Origin: Caproicibacter sp002399225
GTDB taxonomy: Bacteria > Bacillota > Clostridia > Oscillospirales > Acutalibacteraceae
Length of the DNA: 64,000 nucleotides
Assembly: GCA_036756705.1 (NCBI GenBank)
Contig: DAIOKN010000007.1
Location: 1-64,000 of the forward strand
Direction of reading: 5' to 3'
Part shown: piece by piece, positions 1 through 7,567 of the stretch
Position numbering within the stretch: position 1 is the stretch's first letter
Layout of the letters: the number at the start of each line of letters is the position of its first letter
Notes under the pieces: model-generated
The model's input: only the letters and a program-made list of their open reading frames with translations
Databases searched by the model: none
What the model was told of the DNA's origin: nothing
Translations under genes and position numbers: made by a program

Positions 1-136
1 TCGTCCTTTACGGGTTCCTTCTCTTCGTCTCGTTGTTTAATTTTCAAGGTCCCATCGTCAAAAGTAACAGAAGAAATTCTTTCAAACATTATTCTTCCAA
101 CAAACTGTCTGCAAATTTCCCCCGTTTTTCGACGGC
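1..136 (-). other. Probable rRNA operon leader, running off the left edge
   Basis: Read on the minus strand, this stretch lies directly downstream of a strong promoter (143-171) and contains no ORF. Near 30-50 it holds a segment reading ACCTTGAAAATTAAACA, the kind of sequence common in Clostridia just before rRNA genes. The rRNA gene itself is not in the window. The assignment is inference from the promoter, the missing ORF and this motif. Confidence 0.5.
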
Positions 137-142
137 TTTATT

Positions 143-171
143 ATAATAGCATGGAATAAATTAAATGTCAA
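143..171 (-). promoter_or_regulatory. Strong sigma-A promoter of the off-edge operon
   Basis: On the minus strand TTGACA (166-171) and TATTAT (143-148) are separated by exactly 17 bases, in AT-rich surroundings. It fires leftwards, away from spoIIA, into the probable rRNA leader. Confidence 0.75.
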
Positions 172-320
172 TGCTTTTTTATTGTTTTCAAAAGTTTCTT
201 GATTCATACATCCGTTTCTTCTGAAAATTCTCTTGCTTTACAGAGTTGCAGCAGCTTTTCCTAATTGCAGAGTTTTAGGAATAAAAACCTATGCCTGCTT
301 AGAACTGATGCCAACTGCAA

Positions 321-365
321 GTAGGGATCGGAAAGCACGGCAATGCCCCGCTTTCCGATCCCTAC
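321..365 (-). terminator. Perfect hairpin after sigF
   Basis: Two perfectly complementary 16-base arms (321-336 and 350-365) flank a 13-base loop; the sigF stop lies at the inner edge. There is no clear U-tract on either strand, so it may end the spoIIA transcript or protect its 3' end. Confidence 0.55.
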
Positions 366-1012
366 TATGACAGTTTAAGCTGCAGCTCTTTCAGAATTTT
401 CTTCTCGCGCCGGGAGACCTGCACTTGGGTCATGCCAAGTGCGGAAGCCGTTTCCGTCTGCGTTCGGTTTTGAAAATAGCGAAAAATAATGATGCTTCGA
501 TCTCTTGGTTCCAGTTCCGTCACAACCTGCTTAAGCGACAGCAGTTCGGCAATCTTGTCATCGGATGATTCCACCCCGACATCGATCTGCCCGCCGCTCT
601 CCTCCGTGGAAGTCAGAGAAACCGGCATCTGTGCCGCACCCAGAGCCTCAGCTGCCTGCTCTGGTTCCACTCCCAGCAGGTCGGCGAGCTCATGAATGGT
701 GGGAGACCTGCCTTCCCGCTCCGAAAAATTTGCAGACAGCCGCGTTGCCCGCAGCGAAAGCTCTTTGAGTCCTCTTCCGACTTTCACTGCCCCGCCGTCA
801 CGGAACAGCCGGCGGATTTCCCCCAGAATCACAGGGACTGCATAGGTTGAAAATCTGACGCCGCGTTCTGGGTCAAAATGGTCAACCGCTTTGACGAGTC
901 CTAAACACCCCGCCTGAAACAAATCGTCATATTCAATGCCGCGCCCGCGGAAATGCCTTGCACAGGAATGGACCAGCCCGAGATTTTCCTGAATCGTCCG
1001 ATCCCTATTCAT
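365..1012 (-). CDS. sigF: RNA polymerase sigma-F factor (SpoIIAC)
   Basis: Forespore-specific sigma factor that starts the first compartment-specific transcription programme of sporulation. The 215 residues show sigma-70 region 2 (core-binding part around residues 32-48, -10 recognition part around 55-75, with FSTYAVPVILGEIRR), region 3, and a region 4 helix-turn-helix near the C-terminus (TETASALGMTQVQVS). It is somewhat shorter than Bacillus SigF. Its start overlaps the end of spoIIAB by 8 bases, and the order spoIIAA-spoIIAB-sigF separates it from SigG, which lacks these partners. Confidence 0.95.
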   Translation of the reverse strand: MNRDRTIQENLGLVHSCARHFRGRGIEYDDLFQAGCLGLVKAVDHFDPERGVRFSTYAVPVILGEIRRLFRDGGAVKVGRGLKELSLRATRLSANFSEREGRSPTIHELADLLGVEPEQAAEALGAAQMPVSLTSTEESGGQIDVGVESSDDKIAELLSLKQVVTELEPRDRSIIIFRYFQNRTQTETASALGMTQVQVSRREKKILKELQLKLS

Positions 1013-1448
1013 TTTGCTTTGGGCGGCGTTTCAGGGCTTTTTTCATCGTGACCGTCGTGCCCTTTCCCGGTTTAGAGGAAACATGCAGCTTGTCCATAAA
1101 GCTCTGCATTACCGCGAAGCCAAGACCGGCTCGTTCTCCTTCCTGCGTCGTGAACAGCGGCTGCATGGCCTGCTCAATGTCTTCTATTCCGCATCCTTTG
1201 TCGCGGACTCTGACAACCACGCTTCCATCTTCATAAATTCTGCAGTTTATGTATACGATGCCGATCATATTTCTGTAAGCATGAACAATACAGTTTGTCA
1301 CCGCTTCGGAAACCGCAGTTTTAATATCGCAGAGCTCATCCACCGTAGGATCCATTTGCGCGACGAAAGCCGCAACGACGGCGCGGGCAAACGCTTCATT
1401 GGACGAACAGCTTAAAAATGAAACTGACATCTCATTGACCGGTTTCAA
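1005..1448 (-). CDS. spoIIAB: Anti-sigma-F factor, serine kinase SpoIIAB
   Basis: GHKL-fold protein that binds SigF and keeps it inactive; it also phosphorylates SpoIIAA with ATP. Visible motifs are the N-box (SEAVTNCIVHAYRN, about residues 47-60), the G1 region (RDKGCGIEDIEQA), and the G2 region with a lid (GERAGLGFAVMQSF). The start appears to be TTG at 1448, preceded by a strong AAGGGGGG site; it overlaps spoIIAA by 17 bases, which suggests translational coupling. The in-frame ATG six codons later is the alternative start. Confidence 0.95.
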   Translation of the reverse strand: MKPVNEMSVSFLSCSSNEAFARAVVAAFVAQMDPTVDELCDIKTAVSEAVTNCIVHAYRNMIGIVYINCRIYEDGSVVVRVRDKGCGIEDIEQAMQPLFTTQEGERAGLGFAVMQSFMDKLHVSSKPGKGTTVTMKKALKRRPKQNE

Positions 1449-1764
1449 CTTCAGTTCCCCCCTTAATGGTGCAAAGCTGGTTCAGCCCCGCAAGCGATAC
1501 AATCTTTTCAATTTTCGGCGGCAACCTGACAATCTCCACCGAGCCGCCCCAAAGCTGCATCAGCTTGCAGCGCCCCATAATTAAACCGATGCCGGAGCTG
1601 TCCATGAACTGCACCGCCGAAAAATCAAAAATTAGTTTTTTCGGTTTGATCCGGGTTACGGTTTCATCGATTTCACTGCGTATCTCTCTTGCAGAATGGT
1701 GATCGATCTCCCCGCTGAGAACCGCCGTCAGCACTCCTTCCTTCAGAATCAGCCTGACACCCAT
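1432..1764 (-). CDS. spoIIAA: Anti-anti-sigma factor SpoIIAA
   Basis: STAS-domain protein that, when dephosphorylated, binds SpoIIAB and frees SigF. The phospho-acceptor serine lies in FMDSSGIGLIMGR (around residue 56). I chose the ATG at 1764 because a GGGAGG site sits just upstream and the resulting 110 residues match the family; the open frame extends further upstream without domain content. It is the first gene of the spoIIA operon. A SigH promoter is expected from family knowledge, but I could not place one convincingly. Confidence 0.95.
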   Translation of the reverse strand: MGVRLILKEGVLTAVLSGEIDHHSAREIRSEIDETVTRIKPKKLIFDFSAVQFMDSSGIGLIMGRCKLMQLWGGSVEIVRLPPKIEKIVSLAGLNQLCTIKGGTEVETGQ

Positions 1765-2063
1765 ATGAAAAACCTCCCGCTCCATAAGTTTTGAATTTTC
1801 TGCTTGTCCAAAAGGTACACAGAGCTTTGAAGAAACGGCAAAGCCCTGAATGTTATTTTTTAATCTTATAATAAATATTATCAGATGCAACTCAAAAATT
1901 ATCGTGAAATAAGTCGACCGCGGAGCGTGATTCGCACGAAATCTCGCAGTTTTCCCAAAGCGGCCCACCGAGGACCGCCGGGAAAGAGTCTGCTCTCAAC
2001 CTTGGAAACTGCCATCGGTCTCTTTACGGACGACAGATCTGCTCACACCATCCAGACAGATTT

Positions 2064-2732
2064 TTATTTCCCGGAAGGCAGCTGATTATAACACCAAAAC
2101 CAATCTTTACATTCCAACTCCGGCTTTTCCTGATTGTTGACACGCTGCAGCAATCCCTGATAGGTGTTTGGCGGAGGAACCATGGTTGGCTGGCCCGGCT
2201 GCCAGTTTGCCGGTGTGACAACTTTATCCTGATCCGTTTTTTGCAGTGCGTCAACCAGCCGAAGGATTTCCGGAATACTTCTGCCGTTTGTCAGGGGATA
2301 AATCAGAATGGCGCGGATGATTTGGTCAGGATCAATCAGAAAGACATTCCGGACGGTTTCCTGTTTGCTGACGTCGGGTGCAATCATTCCATAGAGACGC
2401 GCCACGCTGCCTATCCGGTCGGCTACCACGGGGAACGGAATGGTAACGCCAGTCGTCTGAAAAATTGCATAGACCCATGCAAGATGCGACGGATTGCTGT
2501 CGACGCTCAGTCCAAGAAGCTGGACATTTTTGTCGCAAAACTGCTGGTAAGCCTGCGCGAATGCAATAAATTCGGTTGTGCAGACCGGCGTGAAATCACC
2601 GGGATGGGAAAAGAACACCACCCATTTTCCTTTGTAATCGGAAAAGCGAATGGGTCCGAAAGTTGTATTAGCCCTAAAATCAGGAGCTTTCATGCCAATG
2701 CTTAAATGACCATTTTGAACGGAATCTTCCAT
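2064..2732 (-). CDS. Peroxiredoxin of the Prx6/archaeal type
   Basis: Thiol peroxidase that reduces hydrogen peroxide and organic peroxides. The peroxidatic cysteine is Cys51 in HPGDFTPVCTTEF. Two further cysteines near the C-terminus (Cys208 and Cys214, in ECKDWFWCY) have the spacing known for archaeal thermophilic peroxiredoxins, where they act in resolution. At 222 residues it has the long C-terminal arm of the Prx6 group. A strong AAAGGAGGG site precedes the ATG at 2732. It looks monocistronic and no dedicated reductase is adjacent. In an anaerobe it probably defends against oxygen exposure. Confidence 0.92.
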   Translation of the reverse strand: MEDSVQNGHLSIGMKAPDFRANTTFGPIRFSDYKGKWVVFFSHPGDFTPVCTTEFIAFAQAYQQFCDKNVQLLGLSVDSNPSHLAWVYAIFQTTGVTIPFPVVADRIGSVARLYGMIAPDVSKQETVRNVFLIDPDQIIRAILIYPLTNGRSIPEILRLVDALQKTDQDKVVTPANWQPGQPTMVPPPNTYQGLLQRVNNQEKPELECKDWFWCYNQLPSGK

Positions 2733-2809
2733 TTGGAGCCCTCCTTTGCATCATTATTCTATGTCATGATTCTCGGGAAGGTTCTGCCTGAGAGTTTTGA
2801 TGAGGCGGT

Positions 2810-4102
2810 TTACTCCGGCCGGTTCCATAATTGCAGGGCGCGGCGGCGTAAATCCCCCGCCAGATAAAGAGAACCGCAGATCAAAACGGCTCCGCCCAGG
2901 CGAAGTTTCGCGTTGGCTGTCCGAAGCGCTTCAGAGTAGCCGGAGGCAGGTCCCGCCGGCGTGCCCAGCCTGCGCCAGCGCTCCGCCAGTTCCGCAGCCC
3001 GAATCGCCCGCGGCGAAGACGGCTCCGCTGTCACAACATAAGAAAACAGTCCCGACAAATTTTTCAGGGAAGCGTCGATATCCTTATCCTCCAACATTCC
3101 CATGACGGCCACCAGGTCACGCCCGGCAAGATACCGGCGGATAGCGGCTGCCAGCGCGGCGGTGCCGTTCGGGTTATGGGCGCCGTCCAAAATCACAAGC
3201 GGCGCACGGGAGAGGATCTCAAACCGCGCGGGGAGTTTTGCTTTAGAGAATCCGCATTTCACCGCGTCATCCGGGACAGAATATCCCATTTCACGCAGCA
3301 CGTTGAGCACGGTAAGCGCGGTTTCTGCGTTTTTCACCTGATGTTCGCCGAGAAACGGAAGATGCAGCCGCAGTCCCCGCCAGGAAAGCTCCGTCCCGGA
3401 AAGGCTTGTGGAAATTTCCTTCACTGCGGAAGAAGCCGCATCAATCAACTTGTTGTGCCGCTGAGCCGCAATCCGCCGAATGACCGCTGCGGCCTCCGGT
3501 GTTTGGCCCGGATAGCTGACGGTCACCCCGCCCTCTTTGATAATTCCGCATTTTTCACGGGCGATCTGCTCCACGGTATCTCCCAGAATTTGCGTATGAT
3601 CAAGCGAAATGGAAGCAATAACCGAGACCAGCGGCTTTTGAATGACATTGGTTGCGTCCAGGCGGCCGCCGAGCCCGACTTCCAGAATGACCAGGTCGCA
3701 GTTCCGTTCCGCATACCACAAAAAAGCCATCGCCGTAACAATCTCAAATTTTGTGACAAGCTCCCCCTGGGACCTCATCTTGCGGGCCACAGGGAAAACA
3801 CGGCCGGCAAGAGAGGCAATCTCCTCATGGGAAACCATCTGCCCGTCGATCTGCATCCGTTCGCAGAAATCTTCCACATGCGGCGAAAGGTACAGCCCTG
3901 TTCTGTAACCTGCGCAGCACAGGACGGAAGACAGCAACTCACAGGTGGTTCCCTTGCCGTTGGTTCCTGCCACATGAACAAAGCGGAGTCTGTCCTGCGG
4001 GTCCCCAAGCCGTTCCATCAGACTGCGGATGCACCTTGGATTTAACCGGGACCCAAACCAGTGCAGGGATTCAATGTTTTGAATTGCCTCTTCATAAGTC
4101 AT
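2810..4102 (-). CDS. folC: Folylpolyglutamate synthase / dihydrofolate synthase
   Basis: Mur-ligase-fold enzyme that adds glutamate to folates and may also make dihydrofolate from dihydropteroate. The P-loop GTNGKGT is at residues 46-52. Further family motifs are GGRLDATNV, the DHTQILGDT segment, and ILDGAHNPNG in the C-terminal ligase domain. The ATG at 4102 follows a GAGGGTGG site and gives 430 residues, the usual family length. An upstream in-frame extension would cross the terminator at 4122-4157, so I reject it. It lies 121 bases downstream of valS, with that terminator between them. Confidence 0.93.
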   Translation of the reverse strand: MTYEEAIQNIESLHWFGSRLNPRCIRSLMERLGDPQDRLRFVHVAGTNGKGTTCELLSSVLCCAGYRTGLYLSPHVEDFCERMQIDGQMVSHEEIASLAGRVFPVARKMRSQGELVTKFEIVTAMAFLWYAERNCDLVILEVGLGGRLDATNVIQKPLVSVIASISLDHTQILGDTVEQIAREKCGIIKEGGVTVSYPGQTPEAAAVIRRIAAQRHNKLIDAASSAVKEISTSLSGTELSWRGLRLHLPFLGEHQVKNAETALTVLNVLREMGYSVPDDAVKCGFSKAKLPARFEILSRAPLVILDGAHNPNGTAALAAAIRRYLAGRDLVAVMGMLEDKDIDASLKNLSGLFSYVVTAEPSSPRAIRAAELAERWRRLGTPAGPASGYSEALRTANAKLRLGGAVLICGSLYLAGDLRRRALQLWNRPE

Positions 4103-4121
4103 TTTAAATTCCACCCTCTGA

Positions 4122-4157
4122 TAAAAAAAGCGGGAACATCCAGACCGATGTTCCCGC
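4122..4157 (-). terminator. Rho-independent terminator after valS
   Basis: A GC-rich stem (4130-4140 paired with 4147-4157, 6-base loop) is followed on the minus strand by seven Ts. It separates valS from folC, so folC either relies on read-through or has its own start signal. Confidence 0.85.
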
Positions 4158-4223
4158 GCAAAGTTTTTCTGCGCCCGCTTTGACGCAGCAGGCTTTTCGC
4201 TGACCGCAGCCAAAGCCGCATCC

Positions 4224-6848
4224 TTACTGGAAGGATGCCAGAGAAGAGCGGATCAGCGCAATATGATCTTGCAGTTTCGATGCATTCTGACGGACACCGT
4301 CTACGACTGCCGCCGGCGCTTTGGTCAGAAATTTCTCATTTTTCAGTTTTGCTTGTGCCGTTGCAAACTGCTTCTGGGCCGATTCCAGTTCTTTTGTCAA
4401 TCTGGCCTTTTCCGCTTCGCGATCGACCAGTTCATCCACTGGGATCAGCACCTTCGCATCCGGTGTGACAATCGTAACGGCATCCGGAAGATCCAGACCC
4501 GTTCCAACTTCCACATGGTTCGCATAGGCAAGGCGTTCCATGATCTTGGTGCCGGCCCGGAACGTATCCTGGGAAGCGGTGTCTATGGACAGATGCGTTT
4601 TGCGGAACGGCGGAACATTCATTTCTGAGCGACGGTTGCGCACGGCGCATACTGCCTCCATAATCTTGTTCATCTCCTGCGCCGCCTCCGGAAAACTGTG
4701 CGCAGTTTTCGGCTGCGGCCATTGGGAAATCATGATCGATTTTCCCTCATGCGGCAGGGCCTGCCAGATTTCTTCCGTAATGAACGGCATAACCGGATGC
4801 AAGAGCTGCATGGTCCCGGTCATCACCCAGACCAGCACTCTGCGTACATCCTGCGCCGCCTGCTCGTCGCCGGAATTTAACCGGATCTTTGAAATCTCAA
4901 TATACCAGTCACAGAATTCGTCCCAAAGAAAATCGTAGAGTTTCTGGACGGCAATACCAAGCTCAAATTTGTCCAGATTCTCGGTGACTTCACCGGCCAG
5001 ACGGTTAAAGGAATCCACAATCCATTTGTCTTCCATCTCAAGGTGCTCCGGCAGGCTGCGCGGAACATCTCTTCCTTCGATATTCATCAGAATGAAACGG
5101 GCGGCGTTCCAGATCTTATTGGCAAAGTTCCGGCTCGCCTCCACTTTTTTCTCGGAATAGCGCAGATCATTTCCGGGGTTGTTTCCGGTCGCCAGCGTAA
5201 AGCGCAGCGCGTCTGCACCATATTTGGAGACTTCTTCCAGCGGATCGATGCCGTTGCCAAGCGATTTGCTCATCTTGCGGCCCTGTGAATCACGCACCAG
5301 CCCATGGATCAGCACATTGTGGAACGGAACTTCACCGACCTGCTCAATGCCGGAAAAGATCATGCGGGCAACCCAGAAGAAAATGATATCGTAGCCGGTC
5401 ACCAAAGTATCGGTTGGGTAGAAATAATCTAAATCGGGGGCTTTCTCCGGCCATCCAAGCGTAGAAAACGGCCAAAGGGCAGAAGAGAACCAGGTATCCA
5501 GCGTATCGGGATCCTGCTTCAGGTGATGAGAGCCGCATTTGGGGCAGACATGGGGCTCTTCTCGGGCGACAATCGTCTCGCCGCAGTCCTGGCAGTACCA
5601 TGCCGGGATGCGGTGCCCCCACCAGAGTTGGCGGGAAATGCACCAGTCTTTGATGTTTTCCATCCAATGATAATAGATTTTGGAAAAGCGGTCGGGGATA
5701 AAGCGGACTTTGCCCGCTTGGACCTCGCGAATAGCCGGTTCCGCCAGCGGTTTCATCTTGACAAACCACTGTTTGGAAACACGCGGCTCCACAGCGGTCC
5801 CGCAGCGATAGCATGCGCCCACATTGTGCTTGATCGGCTCCACTTTGACAAGGAAGCCGCCTTCTTTCAGATCTTCCACAATCTTTTTGCGCGCCTCTGC
5901 GCCGGTCATTCCGGCATAAGCGCCGCCGTTTTCATTGATCTTGCCGCACTCATCCATCACGTTGATCACTGCAAGATGATGGCGCAGGCCGACTTCAAAG
6001 TCGTGCGGGTCATGAGCCGGGGTGATCTTCACCACGCCTGTTCCGAAATCACGCTCGACGTATTCATCGGCAATCAGCGGGATCTCACGGCCTACCAGCG
6101 GCAGAATCAGCGTTTTGCCGACCAGATCCCGATATCGTTCATCCTCCGGGTGCACGGCAACGGCAGTGTCGCCCAGAATGGTTTCCGGCCGTGTTGTGGC
6201 AAGCTCAATAAATCCGCTGCCATCCTTGAACGGGTAACGGATATGCCAGAAAAAGCCGTCCCGTTCGGAAAATTCCACTTCCGCGTCTGAAATGGAGGTC
6301 TTGCAGTGCGGACACCAGTTGATGATGCGCTCGCCACGGTAGATCAGGCCCTTTTCATACAGGCGCACGAACACTTCGCGGACCGCCTTGGTGCATCCCT
6401 CGTCCATTGTGAACCTTTCGCGCTCCCAGTCGCAGGAAGAGCCGAGTTTCTTCAGTTGTTCCACAATTCTGCCGCCGTATTTCCGCTTCCATGCCCAGGC
6501 GCGCTTTAAAAACGCTTCGCGGCCGATCATCTCTTTCGTCAGGCCTTCTTTGCGCATGGCCTCAACGATCTTCGCCTCCGTGGCAATGGCGGCATGGTCG
6601 GTGCCAGGCAGCCAAAGGGCGCTGTATCCCTGCATTCTGTGGTAGCGGATCAGAATGTCCTGCAAAGTGCTGTCCAGAGCATGTCCCATATGAAGCTGCC
6701 CCGTGATGTTCGGCGGCGGCATAACGATCGTATACGGCTTTTTCTTCGGGTCGCGTTCCGCATGGAAAAATCCGCCGGATAGCCAGAAATCATATATCCG
6801 GTCCTCCACTTCCTGTGGATCGTAAGTTTTTGCCAGTTCCCTGCTCAT
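4224..6848 (-). CDS. valS: Valyl-tRNA synthetase
   Basis: Class I aminoacyl-tRNA synthetase charging tRNA-Val. It shows the HIGH-type motif as HMGHAL after MPPPNITGQL (near residues 45-60), the editing domain, the KMSKS loop in GRKMSKSLGNGIDP, two CxxC pairs that may bind zinc, and the C-terminal coiled-coil arm typical of ValRS. The start is taken as the ATG at 6848, eight bases after GGAGG; this gives 874 residues. No T-box leader lies upstream; the gene follows the LURP-like gene by 74 bases and probably shares its promoter. Confidence 0.97.
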   Translation of the reverse strand: MSRELAKTYDPQEVEDRIYDFWLSGGFFHAERDPKKKPYTIVMPPPNITGQLHMGHALDSTLQDILIRYHRMQGYSALWLPGTDHAAIATEAKIVEAMRKEGLTKEMIGREAFLKRAWAWKRKYGGRIVEQLKKLGSSCDWERERFTMDEGCTKAVREVFVRLYEKGLIYRGERIINWCPHCKTSISDAEVEFSERDGFFWHIRYPFKDGSGFIELATTRPETILGDTAVAVHPEDERYRDLVGKTLILPLVGREIPLIADEYVERDFGTGVVKITPAHDPHDFEVGLRHHLAVINVMDECGKINENGGAYAGMTGAEARKKIVEDLKEGGFLVKVEPIKHNVGACYRCGTAVEPRVSKQWFVKMKPLAEPAIREVQAGKVRFIPDRFSKIYYHWMENIKDWCISRQLWWGHRIPAWYCQDCGETIVAREEPHVCPKCGSHHLKQDPDTLDTWFSSALWPFSTLGWPEKAPDLDYFYPTDTLVTGYDIIFFWVARMIFSGIEQVGEVPFHNVLIHGLVRDSQGRKMSKSLGNGIDPLEEVSKYGADALRFTLATGNNPGNDLRYSEKKVEASRNFANKIWNAARFILMNIEGRDVPRSLPEHLEMEDKWIVDSFNRLAGEVTENLDKFELGIAVQKLYDFLWDEFCDWYIEISKIRLNSGDEQAAQDVRRVLVWVMTGTMQLLHPVMPFITEEIWQALPHEGKSIMISQWPQPKTAHSFPEAAQEMNKIMEAVCAVRNRRSEMNVPPFRKTHLSIDTASQDTFRAGTKIMERLAYANHVEVGTGLDLPDAVTIVTPDAKVLIPVDELVDREAEKARLTKELESAQKQFATAQAKLKNEKFLTKAPAAVVDGVRQNASKLQDHIALIRSSLASFQ

Positions 6849-6922
6849 AATACTTTCCTCCAATTGGCCTACCGTGCGGGTTCAGCCGGATCATTTGTTA
6901 CAGATACAGAATTTTTGGCGGG

Positions 6923-7414
6923 TTATCCTCCTGCCGGGACCGGAAGGGTGTGCCCGCCCAAAATTGTGCAGTCAATCAAGACTGAAAGACAAAGGCAAAG
7001 CGGAACGTCTTCCGGCTTTGAAATTTCCACGGCATAGCAGTTGCCGGATTGCTCCCAGCATCTTCCATGCGTCATGACAGTCTGAGAAGCCTCGTCCAAA
7101 AGATCAAACGACCGCGTAAGCAGGCTGCCGCGGAAATACCAGCGTTTTCCTCTGATGCGGACCGGTTGCCGGGAAACCGGGCTACCAATGGTGACCAGAA
7201 GCCTTTTTTTGCCGGCCAAAACTGAATACCGCGAAACCCCGGAGAGCCGCACGCCAGAGCTTCTTCCGGCCAGACGGTGTTCCTTGTCGAATAAAAAGAA
7301 CTGATTTCCGAAGGGAGTGGTTTTTCCCGTCACTTCGTAAACCCGGTGTCCGCCGGGGTCCCGGATAGCGAAAAGACAACGGGGACCTCCAAGAGGCTTT
7401 AAGTAAAACTGCAA
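6923..7414 (-). CDS. LURP-one-related / tubby-like barrel protein
   Basis: 163-residue protein with the repeated beta pattern of the LURP-one-related (YxjI-like) family: a start of the form MQFYLKP, then YEVTGK, FFLFDKEHRLAG, then YFRGSLLTRSFDLLDEA and a hydrophobic LCLSVLIDCTIL end. The molecular function of this family in bacteria is not established; the fold resembles phospholipid scramblases. It sits upstream of valS behind a sigma-A promoter at 7451-7479. The family call is from pattern only. Confidence 0.6.
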   Translation of the reverse strand: MQFYLKPLGGPRCLFAIRDPGGHRVYEVTGKTTPFGNQFFLFDKEHRLAGRSSGVRLSGVSRYSVLAGKKRLLVTIGSPVSRQPVRIRGKRWYFRGSLLTRSFDLLDEASQTVMTHGRCWEQSGNCYAVEISKPEDVPLCLCLSVLIDCTILGGHTLPVPAGG

Positions 7415-7450
7415 GTGGACTCCCCCTTTGCGGACGATAATCTTTTGTTT

Positions 7451-7479
7451 ATCATACCATTTTTCACGGTATGCGGCAA
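7451..7479 (-). promoter_or_regulatory. Sigma-A promoter for the LURP-like gene and valS
   Basis: On the minus strand TTGCCG (7474-7479) and TATGAT (7451-7456) are 17 bases apart, about 37 bases before the LURP-like start. Confidence 0.65.
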
Positions 7480-7530
7480 CTGTAAGACCGCAATGAAAGG
7501 GGCAGAAAAAAAATTTTCATGATCTGCCGT

Positions 7531-7557
7531 AAAAAAATGCCGGAGCTTCCGCCCCGG
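7531..7557 (-). terminator. Terminator after the Na/Pi cotransporter gene
   Basis: A 7-bp GC-rich stem (7540-7546 with 7551-7557) with a GGAA tetraloop is followed on the minus strand by CA and seven Ts. Confidence 0.85.
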
Positions 7558-7567
7558 TAGAGACATG

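Noticed and set aside
1765..2063. Extended spoIIAA frame or another gene in this gap
   Set aside because: The upstream extension has no domain content and no ribosome site; the rest of the gap shows no ORF or clear hairpin that I can support.
6849..6922. Possible T-box before valS
   Set aside because: The gap is only 74 bases and has no TGGTACCGC-type motif.
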